A stretch of DNA of 64,000 nt from Legionella clemsonensis (lineage in GTDB: Bacteria > Pseudomonadota > Gammaproteobacteria > Legionellales > Legionellaceae). Shown here in pieces: positions 1 through 7,993 of the stretch (within the stretch, counting starts at the first letter, position 1; each line of letters opens with the position of its first letter). The DNA lies in the NCBI RefSeq assembly GCF_002240035.1, contig NZ_CP016397.1:471001-535000 (forward strand). Reading direction: 5' to 3'. The translations under genes and the position numbers were made by a program. Under the pieces are notes generated by a model, which searched no databases, was not told the DNA's origin, and was given only the letters and a program-made list of their open reading frames with translations.

Positions 1-184
1 GGTATTGCGTAATCCTCAACGCGATCGAGATATCGAGCGTTTGGAAGCCAAACTAGCAGAGCAAATAGGGGCTCCTGTACAAATTGTAGCTAATGAAGGT
101 TGCGGTGGATGGCTACAAGTAAAATTTTTTGATAATGATACGCTGGCGGGACTTCTGGAGCGCATGGGCTTGCGCTATGATTAG
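1..184 (+). CDS. parB: ParB C-terminal fragment (chromosome partition protein)
   Basis: An open frame enters from the left edge (codons from base 2) and stops at TAG 182-184, giving 60 residues. It contains the stretch RDIERLEAKLAEQIGAPVQI followed by GWLQVKFFDNDTLAGLLERM, which resembles the C-terminal dimerisation domain of ParB. ParB binds parS sites and works with ParA in origin segregation. The DNA-binding part lies outside the window, so the assignment rests on the tail alone. Confidence 0.75.
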   Translation, partial: VLRNPQRDRDIERLEAKLAEQIGAPVQIVANEGCGGWLQVKFFDNDTLAGLLERMGLRYD

Positions 185-218
185 TATCTATTATTAAACG
201 CAATTGAGGGAAACTAAA

Positions 219-2021
219 TTGATAAAAAGGATGTTGTCAGGTACATTGCTAACCTTGGTAGCGGCATCTTCTTCCTATGCCAATCTTCAAAGCGGTGCAG
301 ATAAATTAATCAATCAAGTCTCTCCCTCACTGAATATAGGGGTAGAGGTGGTTGATTTAACAACCGGTGCTACACTTTATCGCCGAAACCCAAGTCGTAC
401 TTTTGTTCCTGCCAGTAATATGAAATTATTTTCTGATGCGGCGGCACTAATGGTATTAGGCCCGGATTACCGCTTTAGAAATCAGTTAAGCACGAATGCT
501 TCGCAATTAAAACAAGGCCTCCTAAAAGGGTCACTTTATTTACATCTTTCAGGTGATCCTTCCTTTAATCATGAGCGGCTTGCAATGCTTATTGCTGGTT
601 TAAAGAATTGGCATATCAATCGAATTCAAGGCAATGTCTACATCGATAGTAGTCATGCTTTTATCAATCCTTATCCTCCAGGGTGGATGGCTGAAGATTT
701 AGTGTATAGCTATGGCGCTCCCATTGCACCCTTAATGATTGACAGTAATCGTTTGACAGTGACGGTCAATCCTGCTGCCAAGGCTGAGGAACCAGCTATC
801 GTTGAAACCAGTGATGCCAGCCATAGTCTCGTTATTGATAATCAAGTGAAGACTAAACCCAAGGGCAGTCGTTGTGGTGTTGGTTTTACCATGGATCAGC
901 AAAATCATATCACCGTGAATGGCTGTGTTGCAGTAGGACAATGGGCAGTACAACAACAAATGGCGATTCGCAATCCTTTGCTTTTTGCTCAAGGTTTAAT
1001 AAAACGTCAATTAGCTGAAGCAAATATCGTGTTGGAAGGCAGTGTGTTATTGGGTAAAGCGCCTGCAGGTTCATTATTAATTGCAGCAGAAACGTCTAAG
1101 CCAATTTCACAATTGATGGCTGATACGTTGAAACCATCTGATAATCTTTATGCAGATAGTCTATTCTTGCATGCTGCAGAGAAATTGCATGGTTCACCGG
1201 TTAATTGGGCAGATGCGCAAGCCCTTGTTAAAAAGTTCATTCAGCAACAAACAGGCATTGAACTAGGCAATGCCGTTTTGACGGATGGCTCAGGGTTGTC
1301 GCGTCATGATCTACTAACACCTCGACAAACAGTTTCTTTATTGCGCTTTCTGCATAATAAATTTCCATTGTCTTATGAATATATTGCCGCGCTACCTGTT
1401 TCTGGCCGTGACGGAACCTTACAAAAACGCTTTAAAGGCCCAGAGCAACAAGATTTAGTGCGTGCTAAAACAGGTACTATGAAAGGTATCGTCAGTCTTT
1501 CTGGATACCTTTATACGGCCAATGCACATACATTGGCGTTTGCAATCTTTATTAACCATGTGCCAGGTACAAAGTCTTCCGTTGCAGGGAAATATCGCTA
1601 TGTGGTTGACGCCTTATGTACCTATTTCCTCCAACAAAAACCCGGTAACAATACCTGGGCCAAGGTATTTTCACCTCATGGTCGTTTAAAGTTTCAACAA
1701 AACCCTACTCAGGCTGAAGTCCAACGAGGAAGACAAGCTCGTTGGCGTCAATTAGAGACGGTTGTCAAAGAGGCGCTAAAAGGACAATTGGTAACCGTCA
1801 TTTATCGCGGGAATGAGCTGGTATTGAGAGATAATCAACCCGATGCAAGCCGTGTATTAAATGCACTCAAAAACTTAAGAAACAAGTATTCTTTTGCCGT
1901 AGCCTTGTCATCAAAAGTAATTCCGGCAGGTGTGGGCGTTAAACCATTGGTGTTATGGATGGAAAAAACAGATCTTGATAAAACACAAAGAATATGGACC
2001 ATACGAGAAGCTGTCAGTTAA
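219..2021 (+). CDS. dacB: D-alanyl-D-alanine carboxypeptidase/endopeptidase, PBP4 type
   Basis: A peptidase S13 penicillin-binding protein that trims or cleaves peptidoglycan stem peptides in the periplasm. The three active-site motifs are present in order: SNMK (SxxK) near residue 66, SDN near 300 and KTGT near 415. A signal peptide (KRMLSGTLLTLVAASSSYAN) opens the protein. I chose TTG 219 because GAGGGA at 206-211 sits 7 bases upstream; an in-frame TTG at 204 has no such site. At about 600 residues it exceeds E. coli PBP4 (477) by a C-terminal domain of roughly 120 residues after the catalytic core. That tail looks globular and alpha/beta, and I do not recognise it. It lies 34 bases after parB and may be read from the same direction. 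Confidence 0.9.
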   Translation: MIKRMLSGTLLTLVAASSSYANLQSGADKLINQVSPSLNIGVEVVDLTTGATLYRRNPSRTFVPASNMKLFSDAAALMVLGPDYRFRNQLSTNASQLKQGLLKGSLYLHLSGDPSFNHERLAMLIAGLKNWHINRIQGNVYIDSSHAFINPYPPGWMAEDLVYSYGAPIAPLMIDSNRLTVTVNPAAKAEEPAIVETSDASHSLVIDNQVKTKPKGSRCGVGFTMDQQNHITVNGCVAVGQWAVQQQMAIRNPLLFAQGLIKRQLAEANIVLEGSVLLGKAPAGSLLIAAETSKPISQLMADTLKPSDNLYADSLFLHAAEKLHGSPVNWADAQALVKKFIQQQTGIELGNAVLTDGSGLSRHDLLTPRQTVSLLRFLHNKFPLSYEYIAALPVSGRDGTLQKRFKGPEQQDLVRAKTGTMKGIVSLSGYLYTANAHTLAFAIFINHVPGTKSSVAGKYRYVVDALCTYFLQQKPGNNTWAKVFSPHGRLKFQQNPTQAEVQRGRQARWRQLETVVKEALKGQLVTVIYRGNELVLRDNQPDASRVLNALKNLRNKYSFAVALSSKVIPAGVGVKPLVLWMEKTDLDKTQRIWTIREAVS

Positions 2022-2084
2022 TCAGAGAGTTGTGGTAATTCCTTGTGAATGCCGCAACTGATGTTAATCCTGATTCCTTAAATG

Positions 2085-2195
2085 CTACTTTCTGTTCAAT
2101 AATAAAATTGCACTGATGATCACTCCCAGATTGGGCAGTGCATAGCTTGGTGTGAATGTAACAATAGTGTAAATTATTTTAATCAAAGTGCTCAA
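2085..2195 (-). CDS. possible small membrane protein (36 aa)
   Basis: This is a short open frame on the minus strand between two plus-strand genes. It would start with TTG 2195, preceded by AAGAGAG at a spacing of about 7, and end at TAG 2085-2087. The product has two hydrophobic stretches (IIYTIVTF and LGVIISAILLL) and a basic end (NRK). No relatives are recognised. It could equally be the tail of a decayed gene, because the frame is open upstream of the TTG as far as a TAA. Confidence 0.25.
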   Translation of the reverse strand: MSTLIKIIYTIVTFTPSYALPNLGVIISAILLLNRK

Positions 2196-2256
2196 ATCAT
2201 ACTCTCTTAAGCTAAGTTCTATACTTTATAAACTTAACAGCTTAATTGGGTAACTC

Positions 2257-5200
2257 ATGATATCTCTACTTTCAGACTTACGAACCTATGTCACTAACAA
2301 AGGAAACTCTGCTGAAGATATCATGAAAAAAAAATTTTTTAACGAGATTATTGTCTTACTCGAAACTGATCAACTTACGGTTTCCTCCCTGACACTGAAG
2401 TTAGCCCGTCTAACGGATAAACAACTACAAGCCCTTTTCTGGTTAGGACGAAAAAAAGATAGATCACCTGGTTCTCAGGCTGCTAAATGGATTGGCAAGC
2501 TGTATGAACACCTTGGAGTATCAGAGGACGATTTTTCTATAGCCAACATGGTGGCAAAGGGGATTTCTGAGGAAGATCAAAGAAAATTAGCTGGATCGCT
2601 TTATCGTCAATGGCAAAATCATCCTGTTTCAAACCTTGAAAGACAACATATCGAGCATGAGTTTAAAGCACTATTGGGTATGGATTATCCTAAGCTTTCT
2701 CTGGCACAGGGTGTCTTAAAATGTTATGAAGAGGATGAGGAATTAACCGATCTGCAGAGTAAATTGCTAAGATTGTGGAATTATGCTCCTGGATATCTCT
2801 CTTCATTCCTGCATGAACTCTGTTCAGGTTTCGTTCTGCAAGGAAGTGCTAAAAGCAAGAGGTTTACTCAAACAATGGTTGAGCTTGTGCAAGATAAACC
2901 AGAGTTAGAGGATAGTGTAATCCATGCACATCCTCAATTGGCGGCCGCACTCATTGAAGAATACCCTGAAAAATTTTTTACTCTTCCTCTTGCCATGCAA
3001 AGGCAGGTTCAAGCCCATTTAGATGAGCCTATTCTTAAGAAAATAAAGAGAGCGATTGATGGAGTTTCTCTTTTTCGTGATCGCGAGCCCGAACAAAAAA
3101 TTGCCTTATTCGCTTTGCTGCAAGATCCCGCTTTGCGTATCCATGTTCTCAGTGAACATGCTGAAAATCATCGCTTATACAGTGAGCTTGAAACGACAAT
3201 TTGTAAGAATTTGGAAGGTAGTAAAGAGACTTTGATTGCTTTTCATCAGGCAGACCCTGCTGTTAAAGCAATCAAAACCTACTTGTCAGAAAAACCCAAT
3301 GCTTATAAAAGCAATTTCTTTCGTAATCTAATGACGGATATTAACCGCAATGGCTTGACTGTACAGATACTGAATAAACATATGCAAAGCGTAAACAAGG
3401 ATGCATTGTTTGCCAAATGGAGTGGTAAGCATAATTCGCGAGCGGCGAATTTAATGCTTAATTTATATAAATTAGCCAATATGACGAGTCGGGATGAAGA
3501 CATTGCGTTTATCCGACAAAACTTGCTCAACTCGCAAGAAGATGAACTTAATAAGGGTATAGATAGTGTGTATCCTGACGAAGGAGAAATTTTCTTTGAC
3601 AGACGCAAAGAAAATTATTTTGAAACAAGAATTAAGCCAAGTCTGAGCCAAAAAGTTACTCAAATCCTCCAACACCCTGAGCAAGCTATGAATTCGCTAG
3701 TGGGACATCAAATTGGCAAAGTCATTCATGCTTATCAGTCCATGGCTCAATTTTCCCAGAGAAAAGTAGCTAAGCAACAGCAAAAGGCTGAAGCAGTTTA
3801 TCAGAATTATTTAATGACCAAAGCGTTAGAAGTAGCGCAGCAAACCGAAGTGGGAAAACTCATTTTTGATCCTCAGGGGCATGTTATTCTTGCAGTTAGC
3901 TTGAATGATGCAGATTATGCTGAGATTTATCAATTAATCACGGGTGAAGAAGGTACTAAAGACAATTTAATTAGACTTCTTGGTAGCGAAGTTACCCCTG
4001 TTACTTGGTGTAATATTGATATTGCGCAAGTTCCTTCACTGAAGAATAAGTTTAAAGCCAGAATTGATAATTCCCATCAGATGGACAATCTTCTAGACAG
4101 CTTCTTTGCTTCTTCTCGACGCTCCAGTGTCATTGCGCTGCAGGAAGAGCTCATGATGCATGTGTCCTTAAGTCTACGTGCCCTGGAGAAAACAGCGAAG
4201 ATTGCTTTGCTTACCGAGGAAAAACGTGATGAGCTAATGCAGGCCATTAATACCATGGCGTTAGAGCAATTTGCCACTGTTTTAAGAGCATCAGCAACTG
4301 GTGTTACGATCGATTACGCGGAATTAAATAAAAAATTAGACGAAGCGCGGGTTGAGCTAGCCGAAAAATCACGTGAGTTATTAGTTGATAAAATTATGGC
4401 GGGACGAAATCAGCAGTCCATTGCAGAGTTAAGTGCGTTACTGATCGAAAAATTGGATAAGCATTCATTTACCAGCACAACGGCAACAGGTTGGGATTAT
4501 TTCAGAACAGATGTTGATAATGAAAATTCTATCCTCATCAGTGCTACCAATGAAACGGCGCATGATAAGCACTACGGTGATGACAAATTGGCTATCCGCG
4601 TGATTACCCGTTGTCATTATGATCCAACGAATCAGACTGTGAGAGAACATGATAATCCCACGATTGAGGCACGTGTGCCCTCAATGGCTATTAAATCAGG
4701 ATCGCATAAAAAAGCAGTAGAGGATATTCGCGGCAAGCTTGGATATGCTCATCAATTATTAACTGCTAAAAATACCACCTACGGGGGGCCTGTAATTTAT
4801 AATCTGCTAACATCTCTGCATACTAAAGCCTATGACAACAGTTTTTTTGAATCAGCCAATAAACAACGAGCCAGTGCGGCCCGCATTTTAAAAGGTTCTC
4901 ATTTATACAATTTGGCTCAATTGAATAAAGGGAAGGTCAAGGCATTAATCTATGTGCAAAATATACCTGTTAATCAACATACCAAGGAATTGAATTACAA
5001 TTCTTTAGATGGGGCTACCTGCGAAGCGGCATTAATGACTGATTTAGCGCTATTGGCGACGCTAACTTATCATGCAGCGGTGTTTTCGCCGACAATGGGA
5101 GAGAGTATCACCTCTGCTTATCAGTTCGCCCATGCTTCCTACTTATCCTTTTTGCCTCAAGCAGGTGATGGTCATCATTACTTTAAAGACTCGCAACCCG

Positions 5201-5862
5201 GTAAAGACACCATGAATTTTTTGCTTGAGCAGAAAAAGGGATGGAAAAATGCTGTACCCATAGTGCCTGCGGCCGATCTCCATGCTCTGGCTGCTCAAAC
5301 CTTATTTAAGATGATGGCCCATGATGAGCATCAACGTAAACAGTTTGGTATGCTTGCACAAGCCCTTTCTGTATTTATTGAGCCAGCCTCTCTAGCTGGT
5401 TGTAAAAGTGCTAATGAACGAGAACAGGCAGTAGCAGGCCGTGTAGGACTTTTAAGAAGCATTGATTCTATAAGCCCCACAAGATTGCCTGCTGACAAGA
5501 AAGCAGTCATTGAAGCCTTAACTGATTATGTGTCTGGAAATGCCACTCTTGCTACTGTCCAGGAAAAATTGGACATAGCCTACAACAAGTATAATTTACA
5601 GGGAGCCGTTGCCGCAGTGAGCATGGAAGATCAAGGAGCTTCCTCTAAAGTGCAGGCAACAAAGAATAAAAATAATCCAGGGGTCATCCGCGAAGTTAAT
5701 ACGAATTATGCTGAATCAGGCTATTTAGACTGCTTATCGCAAAAATATAGTGAATTAATGCAAGCACATAATAAGAAAACTAATTTACCTGAAACGTTCA
5801 AACAGTTACTTACTGCTAAAGCAATGCCCCAGGTTAGATTGGGGTACGCGTTAAGCCGTTAA
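2257..5862 (+). CDS. large orphan protein, candidate Dot/Icm effector
   Basis: A 1201-residue protein that I cannot assign to a family. It lacks a signal peptide and clear transmembrane segments, so it should be soluble. Much of residues 1-800 reads as amphipathic helix with many Glu/Lys/Leu, including a coiled-coil-like stretch around 690-740 (ELNKKLDEARVELAEKSREL). The last 400 residues are more mixed and Ala/His-rich. Large, helical, orphan cytosolic proteins of this type are typical of Legionella type IV effectors, but no catalytic motif supports a function. It is monocistronic, with 235 bases upstream that include the interrupted inverted repeat CTTA-AGC-TAAG at 2206-2216. A run of six G at about 4783-4788 is intact within the frame. 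Confidence 0.85.
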   Translation: MISLLSDLRTYVTNKGNSAEDIMKKKFFNEIIVLLETDQLTVSSLTLKLARLTDKQLQALFWLGRKKDRSPGSQAAKWIGKLYEHLGVSEDDFSIANMVAKGISEEDQRKLAGSLYRQWQNHPVSNLERQHIEHEFKALLGMDYPKLSLAQGVLKCYEEDEELTDLQSKLLRLWNYAPGYLSSFLHELCSGFVLQGSAKSKRFTQTMVELVQDKPELEDSVIHAHPQLAAALIEEYPEKFFTLPLAMQRQVQAHLDEPILKKIKRAIDGVSLFRDREPEQKIALFALLQDPALRIHVLSEHAENHRLYSELETTICKNLEGSKETLIAFHQADPAVKAIKTYLSEKPNAYKSNFFRNLMTDINRNGLTVQILNKHMQSVNKDALFAKWSGKHNSRAANLMLNLYKLANMTSRDEDIAFIRQNLLNSQEDELNKGIDSVYPDEGEIFFDRRKENYFETRIKPSLSQKVTQILQHPEQAMNSLVGHQIGKVIHAYQSMAQFSQRKVAKQQQKAEAVYQNYLMTKALEVAQQTEVGKLIFDPQGHVILAVSLNDADYAEIYQLITGEEGTKDNLIRLLGSEVTPVTWCNIDIAQVPSLKNKFKARIDNSHQMDNLLDSFFASSRRSSVIALQEELMMHVSLSLRALEKTAKIALLTEEKRDELMQAINTMALEQFATVLRASATGVTIDYAELNKKLDEARVELAEKSRELLVDKIMAGRNQQSIAELSALLIEKLDKHSFTSTTATGWDYFRTDVDNENSILISATNETAHDKHYGDDKLAIRVITRCHYDPTNQTVREHDNPTIEARVPSMAIKSGSHKKAVEDIRGKLGYAHQLLTAKNTTYGGPVIYNLLTSLHTKAYDNSFFESANKQRASAARILKGSHLYNLAQLNKGKVKALIYVQNIPVNQHTKELNYNSLDGATCEAALMTDLALLATLTYHAAVFSPTMGESITSAYQFAHASYLSFLPQAGDGHHYFKDSQPGKDTMNFLLEQKKGWKNAVPIVPAADLHALAAQTLFKMMAHDEHQRKQFGMLAQALSVFIEPASLAGCKSANEREQAVAGRVGLLRSIDSISPTRLPADKKAVIEALTDYVSGNATLATVQEKLDIAYNKYNLQGAVAAVSMEDQGASSKVQATKNKNNPGVIREVNTNYAESGYLDCLSQKYSELMQAHNKKTNLPETFKQLLTAKAMPQVRLGYALSR

Positions 5863-5876
5863 TTAAAGATCACGCC

Positions 5877-5906
5877 CATCAAGATTCCATGAAAGCAATC
5901 TTGATG
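5877..5906. terminator. hairpin between convergent genes
   Basis: A perfect 10-bp stem (CATCAAGATT and AATCTTGATG) with a 10-base loop lies between the stops of two convergent genes. Neither side has a strong T-run, so it is only a candidate for a shared bidirectional terminator. Confidence 0.45.
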
Positions 5907-5924
5907 TTGCGAGCTAAGCTGCTT

Positions 5925-6257
5925 TTAGTAATATTCCACGGTTGTGGTTGTTACATCAACCGGTTCAGTGTCTACAATATTTACTGAATCATAGGCAACA
6001 GGCGTAGTTACTATCGGAGTTGTAACGACACTGCCACAGCAACTGGGTGTGGTAACCACAGCTGTAGTCGCTGTTGGACAACATCTTCTTGGTGCAACGA
6101 CTGTTTTGCAGCAGCGATTGGTATAAACAGGGGTAGAAACAACGCGAGTTGTAACAACAGGAGTCACACTGACTTTCCGGTATTCAACAACGTCAGTATT
6201 GGTGAAACCACAAGCTGTCAAAATGACTGACATCGGTACTAATGCTATCCATTTCAT
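5925..6257 (-). CDS. small Cys-pair, Thr/Val-rich lipoprotein
   Basis: A 110-residue predicted lipoprotein. The start has a short hydrophobic signal ending in the lipobox LTAC, so Cys16 should be lipidated. The mature part is low-complexity: repeated TTPVVTT-like blocks alternate with four Cys-Cys-type pairs (NRCCK, RRCCP, SCCG). Such pairs could bind metal or form disulfides in the envelope. No known family is recognised, and the repetitive Thr/Val composition suggests an extended surface segment. It is transcribed against the preceding large gene. An AGGT-like ribosome site precedes the ATG. Confidence 0.75.
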   Translation of the reverse strand: MKWIALVPMSVILTACGFTNTDVVEYRKVSVTPVVTTRVVSTPVYTNRCCKTVVAPRRCCPTATTAVVTTPSCCGSVVTTPIVTTPVAYDSVNIVDTEPVDVTTTTVEYY

Positions 6258-6350
6258 AATTTACCTCAAGTCTAGCTCTGGTAGCTAAATTGTAGAATAT
6301 TTGAACAACATTTGCCAGTATGAAGCAGCTACACTGCATCACATGAGCTG

Positions 6351-6620
6351 CTAATAATCTTGAGGTGTTTTTTCATTCATGTAATAAAGAAACGTCAGTA
6401 ATTGAGCGACAGCAAGGTATAGATTTCGCGGAATTTCCTTGTTTAATTCCACTTGAGCAAGAAGTTCAGTTAATGGCGTGTTTTGTTGCAAGGGAATGTT
6501 ATGTTCTTTGGCTAATTTAATTATATGTTCTGCAAGGAATCCTTCGCCTTTTGCCGTCACTTTAGGAGCTGATTTGCCATCATAATGCAAGGCTACGGCC
6601 TTGGTTTTATCTTTACTCAT
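6351..6620 (-). CDS. FlhB C-terminal-like protein
   Basis: An 89-residue protein resembling the cytoplasmic C-terminal domain of FlhB/YscU. It has the pattern KAVALHYD, then an AEHIIKLAKEHNIPL stretch, then IPRNLYLAVAQLLTFLY. The family's autocleavage motif NPTH is not present; the corresponding region reads GKSAPKVTAKG, as in the small stand-alone FlhB-like proteins found beside FliK-like genes. It starts by a 4-base overlap with the stop of the upstream FliK-like gene, so the two are translationally coupled. No other flagellar gene is nearby. Confidence 0.8.
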   Translation of the reverse strand: MSKDKTKAVALHYDGKSAPKVTAKGEGFLAEHIIKLAKEHNIPLQQNTPLTELLAQVELNKEIPRNLYLAVAQLLTFLYYMNEKTPQDY

Positions 6621-7786
6621 ATGTTCATGTCCAACAAATGGAGATGACTCATATCTATTGCTTCAGTCAGTAAACCTACATCGACATTCCATAAGGTAAG
6701 GGTTAATCCCAACGACTCCAGTAAATTAGCGAAAGTTTGCTGTTGCTCCGTTAAATAAGCCACGGTTTCTTTTTTATCTGCATTAATTTGCACCTCAAGG
6801 GCAGTGTCTTGTAATTTTACTTTGGCTTGTATATCCCCAAGATGACTAAGATGAATGGCAAAACTCATAGACCAGCTTGATTTACCTGCTTGTAATGCTT
6901 GCTGTTGACGGTGCTCTTCAATTTTCAAAGGGATGAGTTCCAGGCCTGATAGCGTATGGAGAGGTAATTCGAGTAGCAAACGATAAGGTTCATTTTGGGA
7001 GTGAAGCAAATGCAGTAGCTGATTGGTTTCAACACGGGCCAATGTTTGCATAGTGTGATCGCGTAACAGTGTTAAAATATGTTCCACAGGTTCACCTGTA
7101 AAAGAAATTGCTGCTGAATTTCGCGGTGGTTGTAGCACATTACTGAGTAAAGGAAAGCTCTCTGGTTCATTAAATCTCGCTTTTGCAGAGGAAATATGGG
7201 GCTGCTCATTAAGTAATCCGCTCAATTTAATGCACTGACCTTTAAAATCTCGTGTTAAAAATTCTTTAGAGTCTGTTTTACGCCAATGGACCAAGGTATT
7301 TTCCCAAAATAATCCGCTATAACCTATGGCTTGAGCTAATTGCTGTGGCAGTTGAGCCACAGGAGAAAAAGTGGTCAGTAAATGTTGAATTTGTTGCCTA
7401 ATCATGGGCGGTAGATTAGAAACAGTACTAAGTCCACTTAAGCTCGCTAATAAATAAGCAGGTGAGCTCTGTTTGGGCAAGGTTTGCATGAGCGCCTTGT
7501 GCAGCAGGTTTAATTCTGGTGGATTACGTAAGATTTGTAGAACGGTTTCCCCCTCGGTTTGTACTACTTTTACCTGCAGTAATTCGTCTGGATTAATATG
7601 GTGCGAGGTGCGAGCATTAATATTTTGTCCATTTATATTAATTAACACTTGATTTTCACTTAAAGCTTTGACAACCACTGTTTTTAATATTTGACCTACG
7701 TAAAGCTCAGTGGAGGGTTTAGTCAGCTTCAACTCCTGCATAGGCTCAAGCCTCACCGGCATATTATTTGGCATATCAATAGCCAT
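6617..7786 (-). CDS. FliK-like flagellar hook-length control protein
   Basis: A 389-residue protein with FliK-type organisation: a variable Gln/Leu-rich N-terminal two-thirds and a conserved C-terminal beta-alpha domain. The latter (about residues 300-389) contains HLSHLGDIQAKVKLQDTALEVQINA followed by a helix and a final sheet. FliK-type proteins measure hook length and switch export specificity through FlhB-C. Its partner here is the small FlhB-tail protein encoded directly downstream with a 4-base overlap. No hook, rod or export gene lies in this window, so the pair may have a function outside the main flagellar cluster. The start is ATG 7784-7786. Confidence 0.75.
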   Translation of the reverse strand: MAIDMPNNMPVRLEPMQELKLTKPSTELYVGQILKTVVVKALSENQVLININGQNINARTSHHINPDELLQVKVVQTEGETVLQILRNPPELNLLHKALMQTLPKQSSPAYLLASLSGLSTVSNLPPMIRQQIQHLLTTFSPVAQLPQQLAQAIGYSGLFWENTLVHWRKTDSKEFLTRDFKGQCIKLSGLLNEQPHISSAKARFNEPESFPLLSNVLQPPRNSAAISFTGEPVEHILTLLRDHTMQTLARVETNQLLHLLHSQNEPYRLLLELPLHTLSGLELIPLKIEEHRQQQALQAGKSSWSMSFAIHLSHLGDIQAKVKLQDTALEVQINADKKETVAYLTEQQQTFANLLESLGLTLTLWNVDVGLLTEAIDMSHLHLLDMNI

Positions 7787-7993
7787 ATCACTTCCTTTGC
7801 ATTAATTTGCTTGTCATGTATTGGGGCATTTCACTATACTGATGCCCACTGTATCGGCAAAGCTAGCAATTACTTGATAGTTGTCGACAGATGTGGGTTC
7901 AGGTCATAGCAAGAAAGGTCTTATGATGGCCTATTCGAGCTTCAAAGTTAAAGTGACTGGAAAGGATATCACCCCCGATATGGGGAGACCAAA

